Below are positions 17,098 through 26,614 of a stretch of 64,000 nucleotides of DNA, piece after piece. A program made the position numbers and the translations under genes. Numbering within the stretch: the first letter of the stretch is position 1; every line of letters starts with the position of its first letter. The stretch is from the NCBI RefSeq assembly GCF_000147815.2, contig NC_015957.1, positions 496,001 to 560,000 on the forward strand, written 5' to 3'. Origin of the DNA: Streptomyces violaceusniger Tu 4113. Lineage in GTDB: Bacteria > Actinomycetota > Actinomycetes > Streptomycetales > Streptomycetaceae. The notes beneath the pieces are model-generated. The model searched no databases. It was not told the origin of the DNA and saw nothing but the letters and a program-made list of their open reading frames with translations.

Positions 17098-17991
17098 TTG
17101 AAAACCGGCATGAAGGGTCTACGTCGCGTATCCGCGGTCGCGATCACCGCTGGAGCCGTGCTGACGGCGGGGGCGTTCACCGCCTCCGCGCAGGCCGCGA
17201 CGACCGCTACTCCCACGATCGCCGCCAAGGGCGGGTTCGTGATGAACAACGGCACGGGAAAGAGCCTGTTCACCAAGGCCGCGGACACCCGTCGGTCCAC
17301 CGGCTCCACCACCAAGATCATGACTGCCCGGGTGGTGCTCGCACAGCCGAATCTCAACCTGGACGCCAAGGTCACGGTCCAGAAGGCGTACAGCGACTAC
17401 ATCGTCGACAACAACTGGGCCTCCTCGGCCAAGCTGATCGTCGGCGACAAGGTCACCGTCCGCCAGTTGCTGTACGGGCTGATGCTCCCGTCCGGCTGTG
17501 ACGCGGCGTACGCGCTGGCGGACAAGTTCGGCACCGGTTCCACCCGGGCCGCGCGGGTGAAGTCGTTCATCGGCAAGATGAACACCACGGCCAAGTCCCT
17601 CGGGCTGACGAACACCCACTTCGACTCGTTCGACGGCATCGGGCGCGGCGCCAACTACTCGACGCCGCGCGATCTGACGAAGCTGGCCAGCAGCGCGATG
17701 AAGTACTCCACGTTCCGTACGGTCGTGAAGACGAAGTCGACCAAGCAGAAGGTGACCACGAAGAGCGGCGGTTACCGCTACATGTCGTGGACCAACACCA
17801 ACAATCTGCTGGGTAGCTATTCGGGCACCATCGGCGTCAAGACCGGCTCGGGTCCGGAGGCCAAGTACTGCCTGGTCTTCGCCGCCACCCGGAACGGGAA
17901 GACGGTCATCGGGACCGTCCTCGCCTCCTCCTCGGTGGACGCCCGCACGGCGGACGCGAAGAAGATCATGGACTACGGCTTCAAGCAGTAG
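17098..17991 (+). CDS. Secreted D-alanyl-D-alanine carboxypeptidase (peptidase S11)
   Basis: A 297-residue serine hydrolase of the penicillin-binding-protein fold that trims peptidoglycan stem peptides. It has a Sec signal peptide (hydrophobic stretch ~12-30, cleavage after ASAQA), SxxK as STTK (about residue 70), SGC in LPSGCDAAYAL instead of SGN, and KTG in GVKTGSG. It lacks the long C-terminal domain of DacA types. TTG at 17098 has GGAG about 10 bases upstream; an ATG at 17110 is the alternative. A strong hairpin follows. Confidence 0.92.
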   Translation: MKTGMKGLRRVSAVAITAGAVLTAGAFTASAQAATTATPTIAAKGGFVMNNGTGKSLFTKAADTRRSTGSTTKIMTARVVLAQPNLNLDAKVTVQKAYSDYIVDNNWASSAKLIVGDKVTVRQLLYGLMLPSGCDAAYALADKFGTGSTRAARVKSFIGKMNTTAKSLGLTNTHFDSFDGIGRGANYSTPRDLTKLASSAMKYSTFRTVVKTKSTKQKVTTKSGGYRYMSWTNTNNLLGSYSGTIGVKTGSGPEAKYCLVFAATRNGKTVIGTVLASSSVDARTADAKKIMDYGFKQ

Positions 17992-18009
17992 GGCGGGTCC
18001 GAGGTGGAC

Positions 18010-18051
18010 AAGGGCCTGCCCCACGACCGTCCGGCCGTGGGGCAGGCCCTT
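18010..18051. terminator. Bidirectional hairpin between convergent secreted-protein genes
   Basis: A perfect 16-bp inverted repeat (AAGGGCCTGCCCCACG against CGTGGGGCAGGCCCTT) with a 10-base loop. It ends in TT on one strand and lies between two convergent genes. Confidence 0.9.
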
Positions 18052-18062
18052 CGTCATCGCCC

Positions 18063-18659
18063 TCAGCGCACCGCGTTCCAGGAGTGCGCCACGTCCACCA
18101 CGACCCGCCCGTCCGTCTGGAAGACGCGGAACGGCAGCCGTGCGCGCACGCCGAGGCCGACCTGGGTCTCGCCCTCGAAGCTGGCGCCGAAGCGGGTGTC
18201 CCGGAAGGTCTGGTAGCCGGTGACGTCCACCCCCGGCAGCGGCTTGCGCGCCCGCCCGGGATACGACTCCCCGCCGGTCCCCGGGTCGTAGCTCGGCGCG
18301 GCCACATGGATGTCCAGAATCGCCCCGCCGCCGACCGGGATCTCCTCGCCCGAACCGTCCTGGTACAGGGTGTCCACGTACGCCACGCGGTAGCCGACGC
18401 GATCGGCGGCCGTGGCGCCCTTCACGTCGAACACCATGCGGTCGTAGCAGGCGTGCCGGCCGGTCCTGATGCTGCCCAGCGGTGTGTGGCCCGCCGGCTG
18501 GGCCGTCTTCTCGCCGCTCCCCCAGCCGGTCTCACAGGCCGCCGCCTTGGCCGCCGACTTGGCCGCGGCCGGAGTGACGGCCCCCGCCGCCCCCGCCGTC
18601 GCCGCCAGCGCGCCGCCCGCGAGCACCATCGCCGCGAGTGCGGTCCCCCACCGTCGCAT
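18063..18659 (-). CDS. Secreted protein with AMIN-like domain
   Basis: A 198-residue exported protein. The signal peptide (MRRWGTALAAMVLAGGALAA, cleavage near AGAVT) is followed by an Ala/Lys stretch and a beta-rich domain (RMVFDVKG, YRVAYVDTLY, LDIHVAAPSYD, LPFRVFQTDGRVVVDVAHSW) of the AMIN-like type seen in many actinobacterial secreted proteins. The ATG at 18659 has GGGGG about 7 bases upstream; a TTG two codons earlier is possible. Likely a cell-surface or peptidoglycan-associated role; no enzymatic residues recognised. Confidence 0.82.
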   Translation of the reverse strand: MRRWGTALAAMVLAGGALAATAGAAGAVTPAAAKSAAKAAACETGWGSGEKTAQPAGHTPLGSIRTGRHACYDRMVFDVKGATAADRVGYRVAYVDTLYQDGSGEEIPVGGGAILDIHVAAPSYDPGTGGESYPGRARKPLPGVDVTGYQTFRDTRFGASFEGETQVGLGVRARLPFRVFQTDGRVVVDVAHSWNAVR

Positions 18660-18866
18660 GGTCAAGCCCCCAATGTTCTGTTGATGACAGGTGATGCACG
18701 GGGTTGGACGGGCCGGGGCGGCGAGAGGTTGTCCCGGTCCGGGAAATGTGTCGCGAATGCTACGTGCGCGGCGGTACGCCTGACGCTCCGTCGGGGGTTA
18801 TCCCCCGGACGGGTCGGCCGGTTGCCCGGATGGGAGACAGATGCCGGTTCGACAAGGCTTGTGCAC

Positions 18867-20363
18867 ATGAGACCGACGACCGGCAGAACCGCCGCGCTGG
18901 CCCTCGCCACCGCCGCCACCGCATCCCTCCTCGGCAGCGCGTCCGCGGACGCGACCCCGGGACCGCTGGCCGATCCGACCACCACCGCGCTCAGTTGGGG
19001 GGCCTGCGCGGGCACCGGGCTCGACCCCCGGCAGGAATGCGCCACGCTGAAGGTGCCGCTGGACCACCGCGACCCCGGCGGCAAGCGGATCTCCCTCGCC
19101 GTGTCCCGCATCCCCAGCGAGCGGCCGCAGGCCCGCCGGGGCACCCTGCTGCTGATCCCGGGAGGCCCCGGATCGACGGGGCTGGAGCGGCCCACCACGC
19201 TCGGCAAGCGGCTGCCGCGGTCGGTGCGGGACGCCTATGACATCGTCAGCTTCGACCCGCGCGGGATGGGGAAGTCCACGCACACCGGCTGCGGTCTGGA
19301 CACCGCCGATCTGTCGCTGCTCGCCTCCCGCCCCTGGCCCGCCCCCGGCGGGGACATCACCCAGAACGTCACCACCGGCCGCCGCATCGCCGACACCTGC
19401 GCCCGCAACGGCGGTGAGCTGCTGCGCACCATCAGCACCGTCAACGAGGCCCGGGACATCGACAGCATCCGGCGGGCGCTCGGCGAGCGGAAGCTGTCCG
19501 CATGGGGCGTCTCCTACGGGACGTACGTGGGCTCCGTCTACGCGCAGCTCTTCCCCGAGCACACCGACCGCTGGGTGCTGGACAGCAATGACGACCCGGA
19601 CCCGGAGCGGGTGGAGCGCCGCTGGCTGGCCAACTACGCCGTCGGCGTCGAGGACACCTTCCCCGACTTCGCCGCCTGGGCCTCCGCCCCGAACAGCCCC
19701 GTCCGGCTCGCCGAGACCCCCGACGGAGTGCGCCGGCGGGTGCTGGACCTCGCCGCGCGGCTGGACGCGAAGCCGCTGCCGTGGCCCGGCGCCAACCCGC
19801 CCGAGCTGAACGGCAACGCACTGCGCCAGAGCATGCTGAACGCCCTGTACTCCCGGGACGACTTCGAGGACCTGGCCAAGCTGATCGTGGACGCGGACGC
19901 CGGTAAGGCGCCCGGCGCTGCACCGGCCGACCCGCCCCAGGACGCCGCGGCCGTGTCCCTGGCCACCATCTGCAACGACGTGGAGTGGCCCACGTCCCTG
20001 CCGGACTACGCGCGGGATGTGGCCGCCGGCCGTAAGAGCCACCCGCTCACCGCGGGCATGCCGGTGAACGTCACGCCCTGCTCGTTCTGGCATGACGCGC
20101 CGCGGGACAAGCCGGTGCGGATCACCGACCAGGGGCCGTCGAACGTCCTGCTGGTGCAGAACAAGCGCGATGTGGCCACCCCGTACAGCGGGGCGCTGAA
20201 CCTGCGGCGCGCCTACGGCGACCGGGCCCGGATGGTCAGCGTGAACGCGATGGGGCATGGCGCGGCCTATGTGGTGAACAACGGCAGCGCCTGCGCGGAC
20301 CGGAAGGTCACGGACTTCCTGCTGGAAGGTGAGCGGCCGGAGCACGATGTGCTCTGCCGGTGA
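18867..20363 (+). CDS. Secreted alpha/beta hydrolase (tripeptidyl-aminopeptidase-like, SlpD/E type)
   Basis: A 498-residue exported hydrolase. Signal peptide at 1-30, then an N-terminal hydrolase half with the oxyanion region LLLIPGGPGSTG and DIVSFDPRGMGKST, the nucleophile elbow in AWGVSYGTYVGSVYAQ, and a C-terminal TAP-like domain with the catalytic His in AMGHGAAYV. Paired cysteines suggest disulfides. These enzymes typically remove tripeptides or act on mycelium-associated substrates. The stop-proximal sequence (cggtgaggaac) is echoed twice just downstream. Confidence 0.9.
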   Translation: MRPTTGRTAALALATAATASLLGSASADATPGPLADPTTTALSWGACAGTGLDPRQECATLKVPLDHRDPGGKRISLAVSRIPSERPQARRGTLLLIPGGPGSTGLERPTTLGKRLPRSVRDAYDIVSFDPRGMGKSTHTGCGLDTADLSLLASRPWPAPGGDITQNVTTGRRIADTCARNGGELLRTISTVNEARDIDSIRRALGERKLSAWGVSYGTYVGSVYAQLFPEHTDRWVLDSNDDPDPERVERRWLANYAVGVEDTFPDFAAWASAPNSPVRLAETPDGVRRRVLDLAARLDAKPLPWPGANPPELNGNALRQSMLNALYSRDDFEDLAKLIVDADAGKAPGAAPADPPQDAAAVSLATICNDVEWPTSLPDYARDVAAGRKSHPLTAGMPVNVTPCSFWHDAPRDKPVRITDQGPSNVLLVQNKRDVATPYSGALNLRRAYGDRARMVSVNAMGHGAAYVVNNGSACADRKVTDFLLEGERPEHDVLCR

Positions 20364-20408
20364 GGAACCCGCGGCTGAGGAACGCGATACGCCGCTGACG
20401 AACGCGAG

Positions 20409-20440
20409 GCGCCCCGCTCCCTCTCGACGGGGCGGGGCGC
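20409..20440. terminator. Hairpin between convergent hydrolase and argS
   Basis: GCGCCCCGC pairs with GCGGGGCGC around a 14-base loop, placed between the two stop codons. Confidence 0.75.
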
Positions 20441-20456
20441 TTCCGGTTCGGTCGAC

Positions 20457-22244
20457 TCAGAGGCGCTCGGGGGTGCGGATGCCCAGCAGGGTCATGCCCT
20501 GCCGCAGCGTCCGCGCCGTGATGTCGCACAGGAAGAGGCGGTTCTCCACCTGGGACGGGCCGCCCTCGGCCTTCAGGACCGGGCACTGGTCGTAGAAGGT
20601 CGTGTACAGCGAGGCCAGTTGGTAGAGATACCCGGCCAGCTTGTGCGGCTCGAATCCGGCGGCCACCTCGCCCAGCGTCTCCCCGAACTGGTCGAGGTGC
20701 AGGCCCAGCGCCCGCTCGGCCTTGGTCAGCGGCAGCTCGGGGTGGGCCACCGTCCGCTGGCCCTCCTCGGCGCGGCGCAGGATCGACTGGATCCGGGCGT
20801 ACGCGTACTGCAGATAGACCGAGGTGTCGCCGTTGAGCGAGACCATCTGGTCGAGGTCGAACTTGTAGTCACGCGACGCGGAGGTGGACAGATCCGCGTA
20901 CTTCACCGCACCGACGCCGAGCTGGGCGCCGCGCTCGAGGATGTCCTCCTCCGTGAGGCCGAGCTTCTCGCTCTTCTCCCGGACCACGGCGGCGGCCCGC
21001 TCGGTGGCCTCGTCCAGCAGGTCCTCCAGCCGCACCGTCTCGCCCGCGCGGGTCTTGAACGGCTTGCCGTCCTTGCCCAGGACGGTGCCGAAGGCGAGCT
21101 GGACGGCGTGCACCTGGTCATTGAGCCAGCCGATCCGGCGGGCGGTCTCGAAGACCATCTTGAAGTGCAGCGACTGCCGGGCGTCCACCACATACAGCAG
21201 GGTGTCGGCCTTCAGATGCTGCACCCGGTCGCGGATCGCGGAGAGGTCGGTGGCCGCATAGCCGAAGCCGCCGTCGGACTTCTGGACGATCAGCGGCACC
21301 GGATTGCCCTCGGGGCCCTTGATGTCGTCGAAGAAGACGCACAGCGCACCCTCGGAGCGGACGGCGACGCCGGACTCCTCCAGCAACCGGCAGGTCTCGG
21401 CCAGCATGTCGTTGTAACCCGACTCGCCGACCACATCGGGGTCGTGGATCTCGATGTCCAGCTTGTCGAAGACCGAGTAGAAGTAGATCTTCGACTCGTC
21501 CACGAACTTCCGCCACAGGGCGATGGTCTCCTCGTCGCCCGCCTGGAGATCCACCACCCGCCGCCGGGACCGCTCCTTGAACTCCGGGTCGGAGTCGAAG
21601 AGCGCCCGCGCGGCCTTGTACAGCCGGTTCAGATTGGACATGGCCTGCTGGCCGGAGGCGGCGTCCTTGTGGTCCAGCTCATGCGGGTGCTCGATCAGAT
21701 ACTGGATGAGCATGCCGAACTGGGTGCCCCAGTCGCCGATGTGGTGGCGGCGGACCACCTTCTCGCCCGCGAACTCCAGGATCCGCACCACCGCGTCGCC
21801 GATCACCGCCGAGCGCAGATGGCCGACGTGCATCTCCTTGGCCACATTGGGCTGGGCGTAGTCGATCACGGTGGTGCCGGGCGCCTGCGCGAACGGCACG
21901 CCGAGGCGGTCGTCGGCGGCGCGGGCGGCGAGGGTCGCGGTGATCGCGGAGTCGGCGATGGTGATGTTGAGGAAGCCGGGGCCGGAGACCTCGATGTCGG
22001 CGATCACCGGATCGGGGTCGGCCGAGGTGGCGGCGACCGGAAGGTGCGACACGACCTTGGCGGCCAGCTCACGGGGGTTTCCCTGGAGCTTCTTGGCCAG
22101 CGCCAGCATCCCGTTGGCCTGGAAATCGGCCCGGTCGCTTCGTCGCAGCAGCGGGTCCGCGGAGCCGGCCTCCGGCAGGGCAGCCGAGAGGGCGTCCACG
22201 ACGCGCTGATGGACGGTGGCGGCGAGGGAAGGGACCGATGCCAT
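20457..22244 (-). CDS. argS: Arginyl-tRNA synthetase
   Basis: A 595-residue class I synthetase. An N-terminal ArgRS-specific domain (~1-110) precedes the HIGH-type motif in [18 protein letters not shown]. The catalytic core has [16 protein letters not shown] and [16 protein letters not shown], and the anticodon-binding domain ends in [17 protein letters not shown]. The classical KMSKS is degenerate, as in many ArgRS. The start [10 protein letters not shown] was chosen; further upstream frame is non-coding. Divergent from lysS across 184 bases. Confidence 0.97.
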   Translation of the reverse strand: MASVPSLAATVHQRVVDALSAALPEAGSADPLLRRSDRADFQANGMLALAKKLQGNPRELAAKVVSHLPVAATSADPDPVIADIEVSGPGFLNITIADSAITATLAARAADDRLGVPFAQAPGTTVIDYAQPNVAKEMHVGHLRSAVIGDAVVRILEFAGEKVVRRHHIGDWGTQFGMLIQYLIEHPHELDHKDAASGQQAMSNLNRLYKAARALFDSDPEFKERSRRRVVDLQAGDEETIALWRKFVDESKIYFYSVFDKLDIEIHDPDVVGESGYNDMLAETCRLLEESGVAVRSEGALCVFFDDIKGPEGNPVPLIVQKSDGGFGYAATDLSAIRDRVQHLKADTLLYVVDARQSLHFKMVFETARRIGWLNDQVHAVQLAFGTVLGKDGKPFKTRAGETVRLEDLLDEATERAAAVVREKSEKLGLTEEDILERGAQLGVGAVKYADLSTSASRDYKFDLDQMVSLNGDTSVYLQYAYARIQSILRRAEEGQRTVAHPELPLTKAERALGLHLDQFGETLGEVAAGFEPHKLAGYLYQLASLYTTFYDQCPVLKAEGGPSQVENRLFLCDITARTLRQGMTLLGIRTPERL

Positions 22245-22428
22245 AGATGAGGTGCCATTCCGATAGTGGTGGTATGGGTCAGCCCAGTATTTCACGGCGG
22301 GTCCAACGATTTCCCCGGCCTGTGGATAACCCGGGCCCGTCCGGCAGGCCCTGTGGGCAACGCCGGAGGGGTCCGTTCCGTCTGGGACAATGGGCGGTGC
22401 CATGACCGCTAGGAAGGAAGTGCCGACC

Positions 22429-24153
22429 GTGGCTCAGAGCACCGAGACCGACTGGGTCTCCCGATTCGCCGACGAGGTCATTGCCGAGGCGGAGCGCCGC
22501 GCCCCGGGCAAACCTGTCGTCTGCGCCTCGGGTCTCAGCCCGTCCGGCCCGATCCACCTCGGCAATCTGCGCGAGGTCATGACCCCGCACCTGGTCGCCG
22601 ACGAGATCCGGCGCCGGGGCTATGAATGCGTTCACATCCTGTCCTGGGACGACTACGACCGGTACCGCAAGGTCCCGGCCGGGATCGACCCGTCCTGGTC
22701 CGAGCACATCGGCAAGCCGCTCACCTCGGTCCCGGCCCCGCCCGGATCGCCGTATGCGAACTGGGCGGAGCACTTCAAGGTGCCGATGGCCGAGGCGCTG
22801 CGCGAGATGGGCATCGACTTCCACCCCATCAGCCAGACCGAGATGTACACCTCGGGGGCGTACCGCGAGCAGATCCTGCACGCGATGCGCCATCGCCGGG
22901 AGATCGACGCCGTCCTGGACCGGTACCGCACCAAGGAGAAGGCCGGCGCGAAGAAGCCGGGCAAGCAGCAGCAGAAGCCGGTCGACGAGGCCGAGCTGGC
23001 CGCCGCCGAGGGCTCGGGCGCGGCCGCCGAGGACGACGGCAGTGCGGGCGGCGCGGGTTACTTCCCGTACAAGCCTTACTGCTCGGTCTGCGACCGCGAT
23101 CTGACCACGGTGACCTCGTACGACGAGGAGACCACCGAGCTGGCCTACACCTGCGCGTGCGGCCACGGCGAGACCGTCCTGCTCACCGAGCACAACCACG
23201 GCAAGCTGGTCTGGAAGGTCGACTGGCCGATGCGCTGGGCGTACGAGGGCGTGGTCTTCGAGCCCTCGGGCGTCGACCACTCCTCGCCGGGCTCGTCCTA
23301 TGTGGTCGGCGGCCAGATCGTCCGCGAGGTCTTCGGCGGGGAGCAGCCCATCGGCCCGATGTACGCCTTCGTGGGCATCAGCGGCATGGCCAAGATGTCC
23401 TCGTCCAAGGGCGGTGTGCCCACCCCGGCCGACGCCCTGGAGATCATGGAGGCGCCGCTGCTGCGCTGGCTGTACGCCCGCCGCCGGCCCAACCAGTCCT
23501 TCAAGATCGCCTTCGACCAGGAGATCCAGCGGACCTACGACGAGTGGGACGCGCTGGAGCGCAAGATCACCGAGGGTACGGCGCAGCCCGCCGACGTGGC
23601 CGCCTATGGCCGCGCGACCCGCACCGCCATGGGTGAGCTGCCGAGCACCCCGCGCCCGCTGCCGTACCGCACGCTGGCCTCGGTGGTGGACATCACCACC
23701 GGCCATGACGAGCAGACGCTGCGCATCCTCAGCGACCTCGACCCGGGCAACCCGGTCACGTCCCTGGAGGAGACCCGGCCCCGGCTCGACAAGGCCGAGC
23801 GCTGGATCACCACCCAGGTCCCGGCCGACCAGCGCACCCGGGTCCGGGACGAGCCGGACACCGAGCGGCTGGCCGCGCTGGGCGACACCGAGCGGGAGTC
23901 GCTGCGGTTGCTGCTCGACGGCCTGGACGACCACTGGTCGCTGGACGGTCTCACCACGCTGGTCTACGGAGTGCCCAAGATCCAGGCGGGCCTGGCGCCG
24001 GACGCCAAGCCGACGCCGGAGCTGAAGGTCGCCCAGCGGTCGTTCTTCGCGCTGCTCTACACCCTGCTGGTCGGGCGGGACACCGGCCCGAGGCTGCCCA
24101 CGCTGCTGCTGGCGGTGGGGGCGGACCGGGTGCGCAAGTTGCTCGCGGCCTGA
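22429..24153 (+). CDS. lysS: Lysyl-tRNA synthetase, class I
   Basis: A 574-residue class I LysRS, the archaeal-type enzyme unrelated to the usual class II form. Motifs: [17 protein letters not shown] (HIGH), [17 protein letters not shown] (KMSKS), and a zinc-binding pair CSVCDRD and CACGHG around residues 215-245. GTG at 22429 has GGAAGGAAG 8 bases upstream. Streptomyces usually also encode a class II LysRS elsewhere. The residue stretch ~180-210 is a disordered Ala/Glu/Gly insertion. A strong hairpin follows. Confidence 0.95.
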   Translation: MAQSTETDWVSRFADEVIAEAERRAPGKPVVCASGLSPSGPIHLGNLREVMTPHLVADEIRRRGYECVHILSWDDYDRYRKVPAGIDPSWSEHIGKPLTSVPAPPGSPYANWAEHFKVPMAEALREMGIDFHPISQTEMYTSGAYREQILHAMRHRREIDAVLDRYRTKEKAGAKKPGKQQQKPVDEAELAAAEGSGAAAEDDGSAGGAGYFPYKPYCSVCDRDLTTVTSYDEETTELAYTCACGHGETVLLTEHNHGKLVWKVDWPMRWAYEGVVFEPSGVDHSSPGSSYVVGGQIVREVFGGEQPIGPMYAFVGISGMAKMSSSKGGVPTPADALEIMEAPLLRWLYARRRPNQSFKIAFDQEIQRTYDEWDALERKITEGTAQPADVAAYGRATRTAMGELPSTPRPLPYRTLASVVDITTGHDEQTLRILSDLDPGNPVTSLEETRPRLDKAERWITTQVPADQRTRVRDEPDTERLAALGDTERESLRLLLDGLDDHWSLDGLTTLVYGVPKIQAGLAPDAKPTPELKVAQRSFFALLYTLLVGRDTGPRLPTLLLAVGADRVRKLLAA

Positions 24154-24168
24154 CCACTCCGCTCCCGG

Positions 24169-24206
24169 GCGCCGGGCGGGCGGCCTTACGGCTGCCCGCC
24201 CGGCGC
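24169..24206. terminator. Hairpin between convergent lysS and DUF2637 gene
   Basis: GCGCCGGGCGGGC pairs perfectly with GCCCGCCCGGCGC around a 12-base loop. Confidence 0.88.
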
Positions 24207-24214
24207 TTTCGGCT

Positions 24215-25690
24215 TTACGGGATGGCTTCCCGCTCCAGGCGGACGCGCTCCTTGAAGTCCTCGACGTACGCGGACAGCTCGCTGTTGCTGAGGTCGCTCA
24301 CGCCGTACGTGTCGCGCAGCCGCTGCCCGAACTGGTACGCGGAGGGGTACCGGCTGTGGTCGGCGAGGAACTGGCGGAAGGTCGCGTAGTAGACCTCCTC
24401 GCGCGGGACGTCGTCCGGCAGTTGGTTCACCGGCTGCCCCGGCTGCCCCGGCTGCTCCTCGTACGCGTACCGCTCCGGCTCGCGCTGCTCCGGCACGTAC
24501 ACACCCTGATGGCTGCCCACGCCCTCACCGCCGAGCGGTCGCACCCGGCCGCCGGGCCCGACCGGCACGGTGAGCTGGGGCTGCTGCGGCTGTAGCTGCT
24601 CGGGCTGCTGCCCGAACTGCGCCGCCTGGCCCGGGACCTGCTGGTACTGCGGCTGGGGGGCCTGCTCGTAGTGCGGCTGCTGGGGCTGCTGCGGCTGCTG
24701 CTCGACCGGCGCGGGATGCCCGGCGGCCGCCGGGTCGAACGGCACGGCGTTCCGGCCGTCGTGGCCCTGCCCGGCGGGCTGCTGGTACACCGGCAGGGGC
24801 AGCGAGAGCGGCAGCTCCTGCGTCTGGGGCGGCTGGGGGTGCTGCTGCGGGCCGTCGGCGGCGCCGGTGCCGCCCGCACCCTCCAGGGCCCCGGGCGGGC
24901 CGTACGGGCCCGGCTGGGCCCCCGGGGAGACGCTCTTGGCCCCCGTCCCGTCCGCCGCGTCGGTCCGGCCCCGCGGAAGCGCCGTCGGCGACACCGCGGA
25001 CGGCTCCAGACCGGCCGCCGCGAGCCCCGCGGGAGCGGTGTCCGACAGCGGCACCCCGTACCGCGCCAGCCGCAGCGGCATCAGCGACTCCACGGGCGCC
25101 TTACGGCGCCAGGAGCGCCCGTAGCGGGCGCGCAGCCGGGCCTGGTAGACCAGCCGGTCCTGCTCCAGCCTGATGACCTCGTCGTAACTGCGCAGCTCCC
25201 ACAGCTTCATCCGGCGCCACAGCCGGAAGGTGGGCACCGGCGCGAGCAGCCAGCGGGTGATGCGGACCGACTCCATGTGCCGGTCGGCGGTGATGTCGGC
25301 GATCCGGCCGACCGCGTGCCGGGCGGCCTCCACGGAGACCACGAACAGGATCGGGATCACGGCGTGCATGCCGACGCCGATCGGGTCCGGCCAGGCGGCC
25401 GCGCCGTTGAAGGCGATGGTGGCCACGGTCAGCAGCCAGGCCGTCTGGCGCAGCAGCGGGAACGGGATCCGGATCCAGGTGAGCAGCAGATCCAGCGCGA
25501 GCAGGACCACGATCCCCGCGTCGATACCGATCGGAAAGACATTGGAGAACTTGCCGAAGCCCTTGTCGAGGGCGAGATCGCGCACCGCCGCATAGGAACC
25601 GGCGAAGCCGATCCCCGCGATCACCACCGCCCCGGTGACGACCACCCCGGCCAGTATTCGGTGCATCCGTGTCAGTTGCATCGCGGCCAC
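24215..25690 (-). CDS. DUF2637 membrane protein with long Gln/Pro-rich tail
   Basis: A 491-residue protein. The N-terminal ~150 residues hold four hydrophobic helices (ILAGVVVTGAVVIAGIGFAG; GIDAGIVVLLALDLLL; TAWLLTVATIAFNG; AVIPILFVVSVEAARHAVG), the DUF2637 pattern found in actinobacterial chromosome and plasmid-spread proteins. A cytoplasmic part follows, then ~200 residues of Gln/Pro/Gly low complexity, and a conserved C-terminal domain (YYATFRQFLADHSRYPSAYQ) that looks like a small DNA-binding or winged fold. GTG at 25690 has GGGGAGGGG 6 bases upstream. Function unknown. Confidence 0.85.
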   Translation of the reverse strand: MAAMQLTRMHRILAGVVVTGAVVIAGIGFAGSYAAVRDLALDKGFGKFSNVFPIGIDAGIVVLLALDLLLTWIRIPFPLLRQTAWLLTVATIAFNGAAAWPDPIGVGMHAVIPILFVVSVEAARHAVGRIADITADRHMESVRITRWLLAPVPTFRLWRRMKLWELRSYDEVIRLEQDRLVYQARLRARYGRSWRRKAPVESLMPLRLARYGVPLSDTAPAGLAAAGLEPSAVSPTALPRGRTDAADGTGAKSVSPGAQPGPYGPPGALEGAGGTGAADGPQQHPQPPQTQELPLSLPLPVYQQPAGQGHDGRNAVPFDPAAAGHPAPVEQQPQQPQQPHYEQAPQPQYQQVPGQAAQFGQQPEQLQPQQPQLTVPVGPGGRVRPLGGEGVGSHQGVYVPEQREPERYAYEEQPGQPGQPVNQLPDDVPREEVYYATFRQFLADHSRYPSAYQFGQRLRDTYGVSDLSNSELSAYVEDFKERVRLEREAIP

Positions 25691-25778
25691 CCGCGACCCC
25701 TCCCCGTCTTCAACAACAGCGGCCTCAGCGTCGCATACACGTCAAGGCCCGTGGGCGGGAAGGGGTCGTGTCGGGGGA

Positions 25779-26480
25779 TCAGGTGCCGCTCTGGGAGCCC
25801 TTGGCGATGGCGCCGATGGCCTCCTTGGCGGCGGACTTGGCGTCCTTGAGCAGCGCGGCCGCGTCCGGGGTCTTCTCCTTCTCATAGCCCGCGCCGTCGT
25901 ACTGGACGGTGATGACGACATTGGCGGTGCGGGTCACCACCGTCTGGTTGCGGAACTCGTCGCCGTCCTTCTTCTCCTTGGAGCTGACCGAGGTCGCCTC
26001 GTCGCCGATGCCCGCGACCTTCTCGCTCTTGGGGTCGGTCACCTTGCCGGTGGCGGCCCTGCTCGCCTGCTGGGCGGCGTACTCCCCGGCGCGCCGGTCG
26101 CCGGAGCCGAGCCCCGGGTCGGAGTGGAACAGCTTCAGGGAGACGGTCAGCGAGCGGTACTTGAAGCCGTCGAGGCCGGTCCACAGGCAGCTTGCGGACG
26201 TGTTGGTGTCGGCCGAGGGAAGGGCCTTGCCCTTCTTGTTCTGCGCCTTGGGGACGAGCTGGTCGACCGTCTTTCCGGAAAGGGTGGTGCACACATCGGG
26301 CAGCTTGCTGAACTTCGCGGCCGCGACGGTGGGTGAAGCGCTGGGCGAGCCGGGTCTCGCCGAGCCACCGGTGTTCTTTTCGTCCTTGTGGTCCGAGCCG
26401 GAGGAGCAGCCGGCGACGAGCACCATCGGTACGGTCGCGCAGGCGAGTATTCGGGCGAGTCGCGGGGCTGAACGGTGCAT
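25779..26480 (-). CDS. DUF3558-type lipoprotein
   Basis: A 233-residue exported lipoprotein. Lipobox VLVAGC at the end of the signal peptide, a disordered Ser/Pro/Gly linker, then a domain with paired cysteines (PDVCTTL and SASCLWTG) characteristic of DUF3558. The ATG at 26480 has AAGGA three bases upstream. A second protein of the same type lies immediately upstream on the same strand, so this looks like a tandem pair. Function unknown; surface location is inferred from the lipobox. Confidence 0.85.
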   Translation of the reverse strand: MHRSAPRLARILACATVPMVLVAGCSSGSDHKDEKNTGGSARPGSPSASPTVAAAKFSKLPDVCTTLSGKTVDQLVPKAQNKKGKALPSADTNTSASCLWTGLDGFKYRSLTVSLKLFHSDPGLGSGDRRAGEYAAQQASRAATGKVTDPKSEKVAGIGDEATSVSSKEKKDGDEFRNQTVVTRTANVVITVQYDGAGYEKEKTPDAAALLKDAKSAAKEAIGAIAKGSQSGT

Positions 26481-26614
26481 GGGTCCTTCGCTCATTCTCT
26501 GTCGATGGGCGGACGTACCGCCCGCGTCATTAGTCGGCACGGTACGCGGCCGACGCGCGGGCGTCCCAATTTCCGAGGTCTGAGCGGGGGCCCGCAGAGG
26601 GTGGCCAGAACCCG

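Noticed and set aside
18481..18684. Plus-strand frame opposite the start of the AMIN-like protein gene
   Set aside because: Ala-rich antisense of a signal peptide; no independent evidence.
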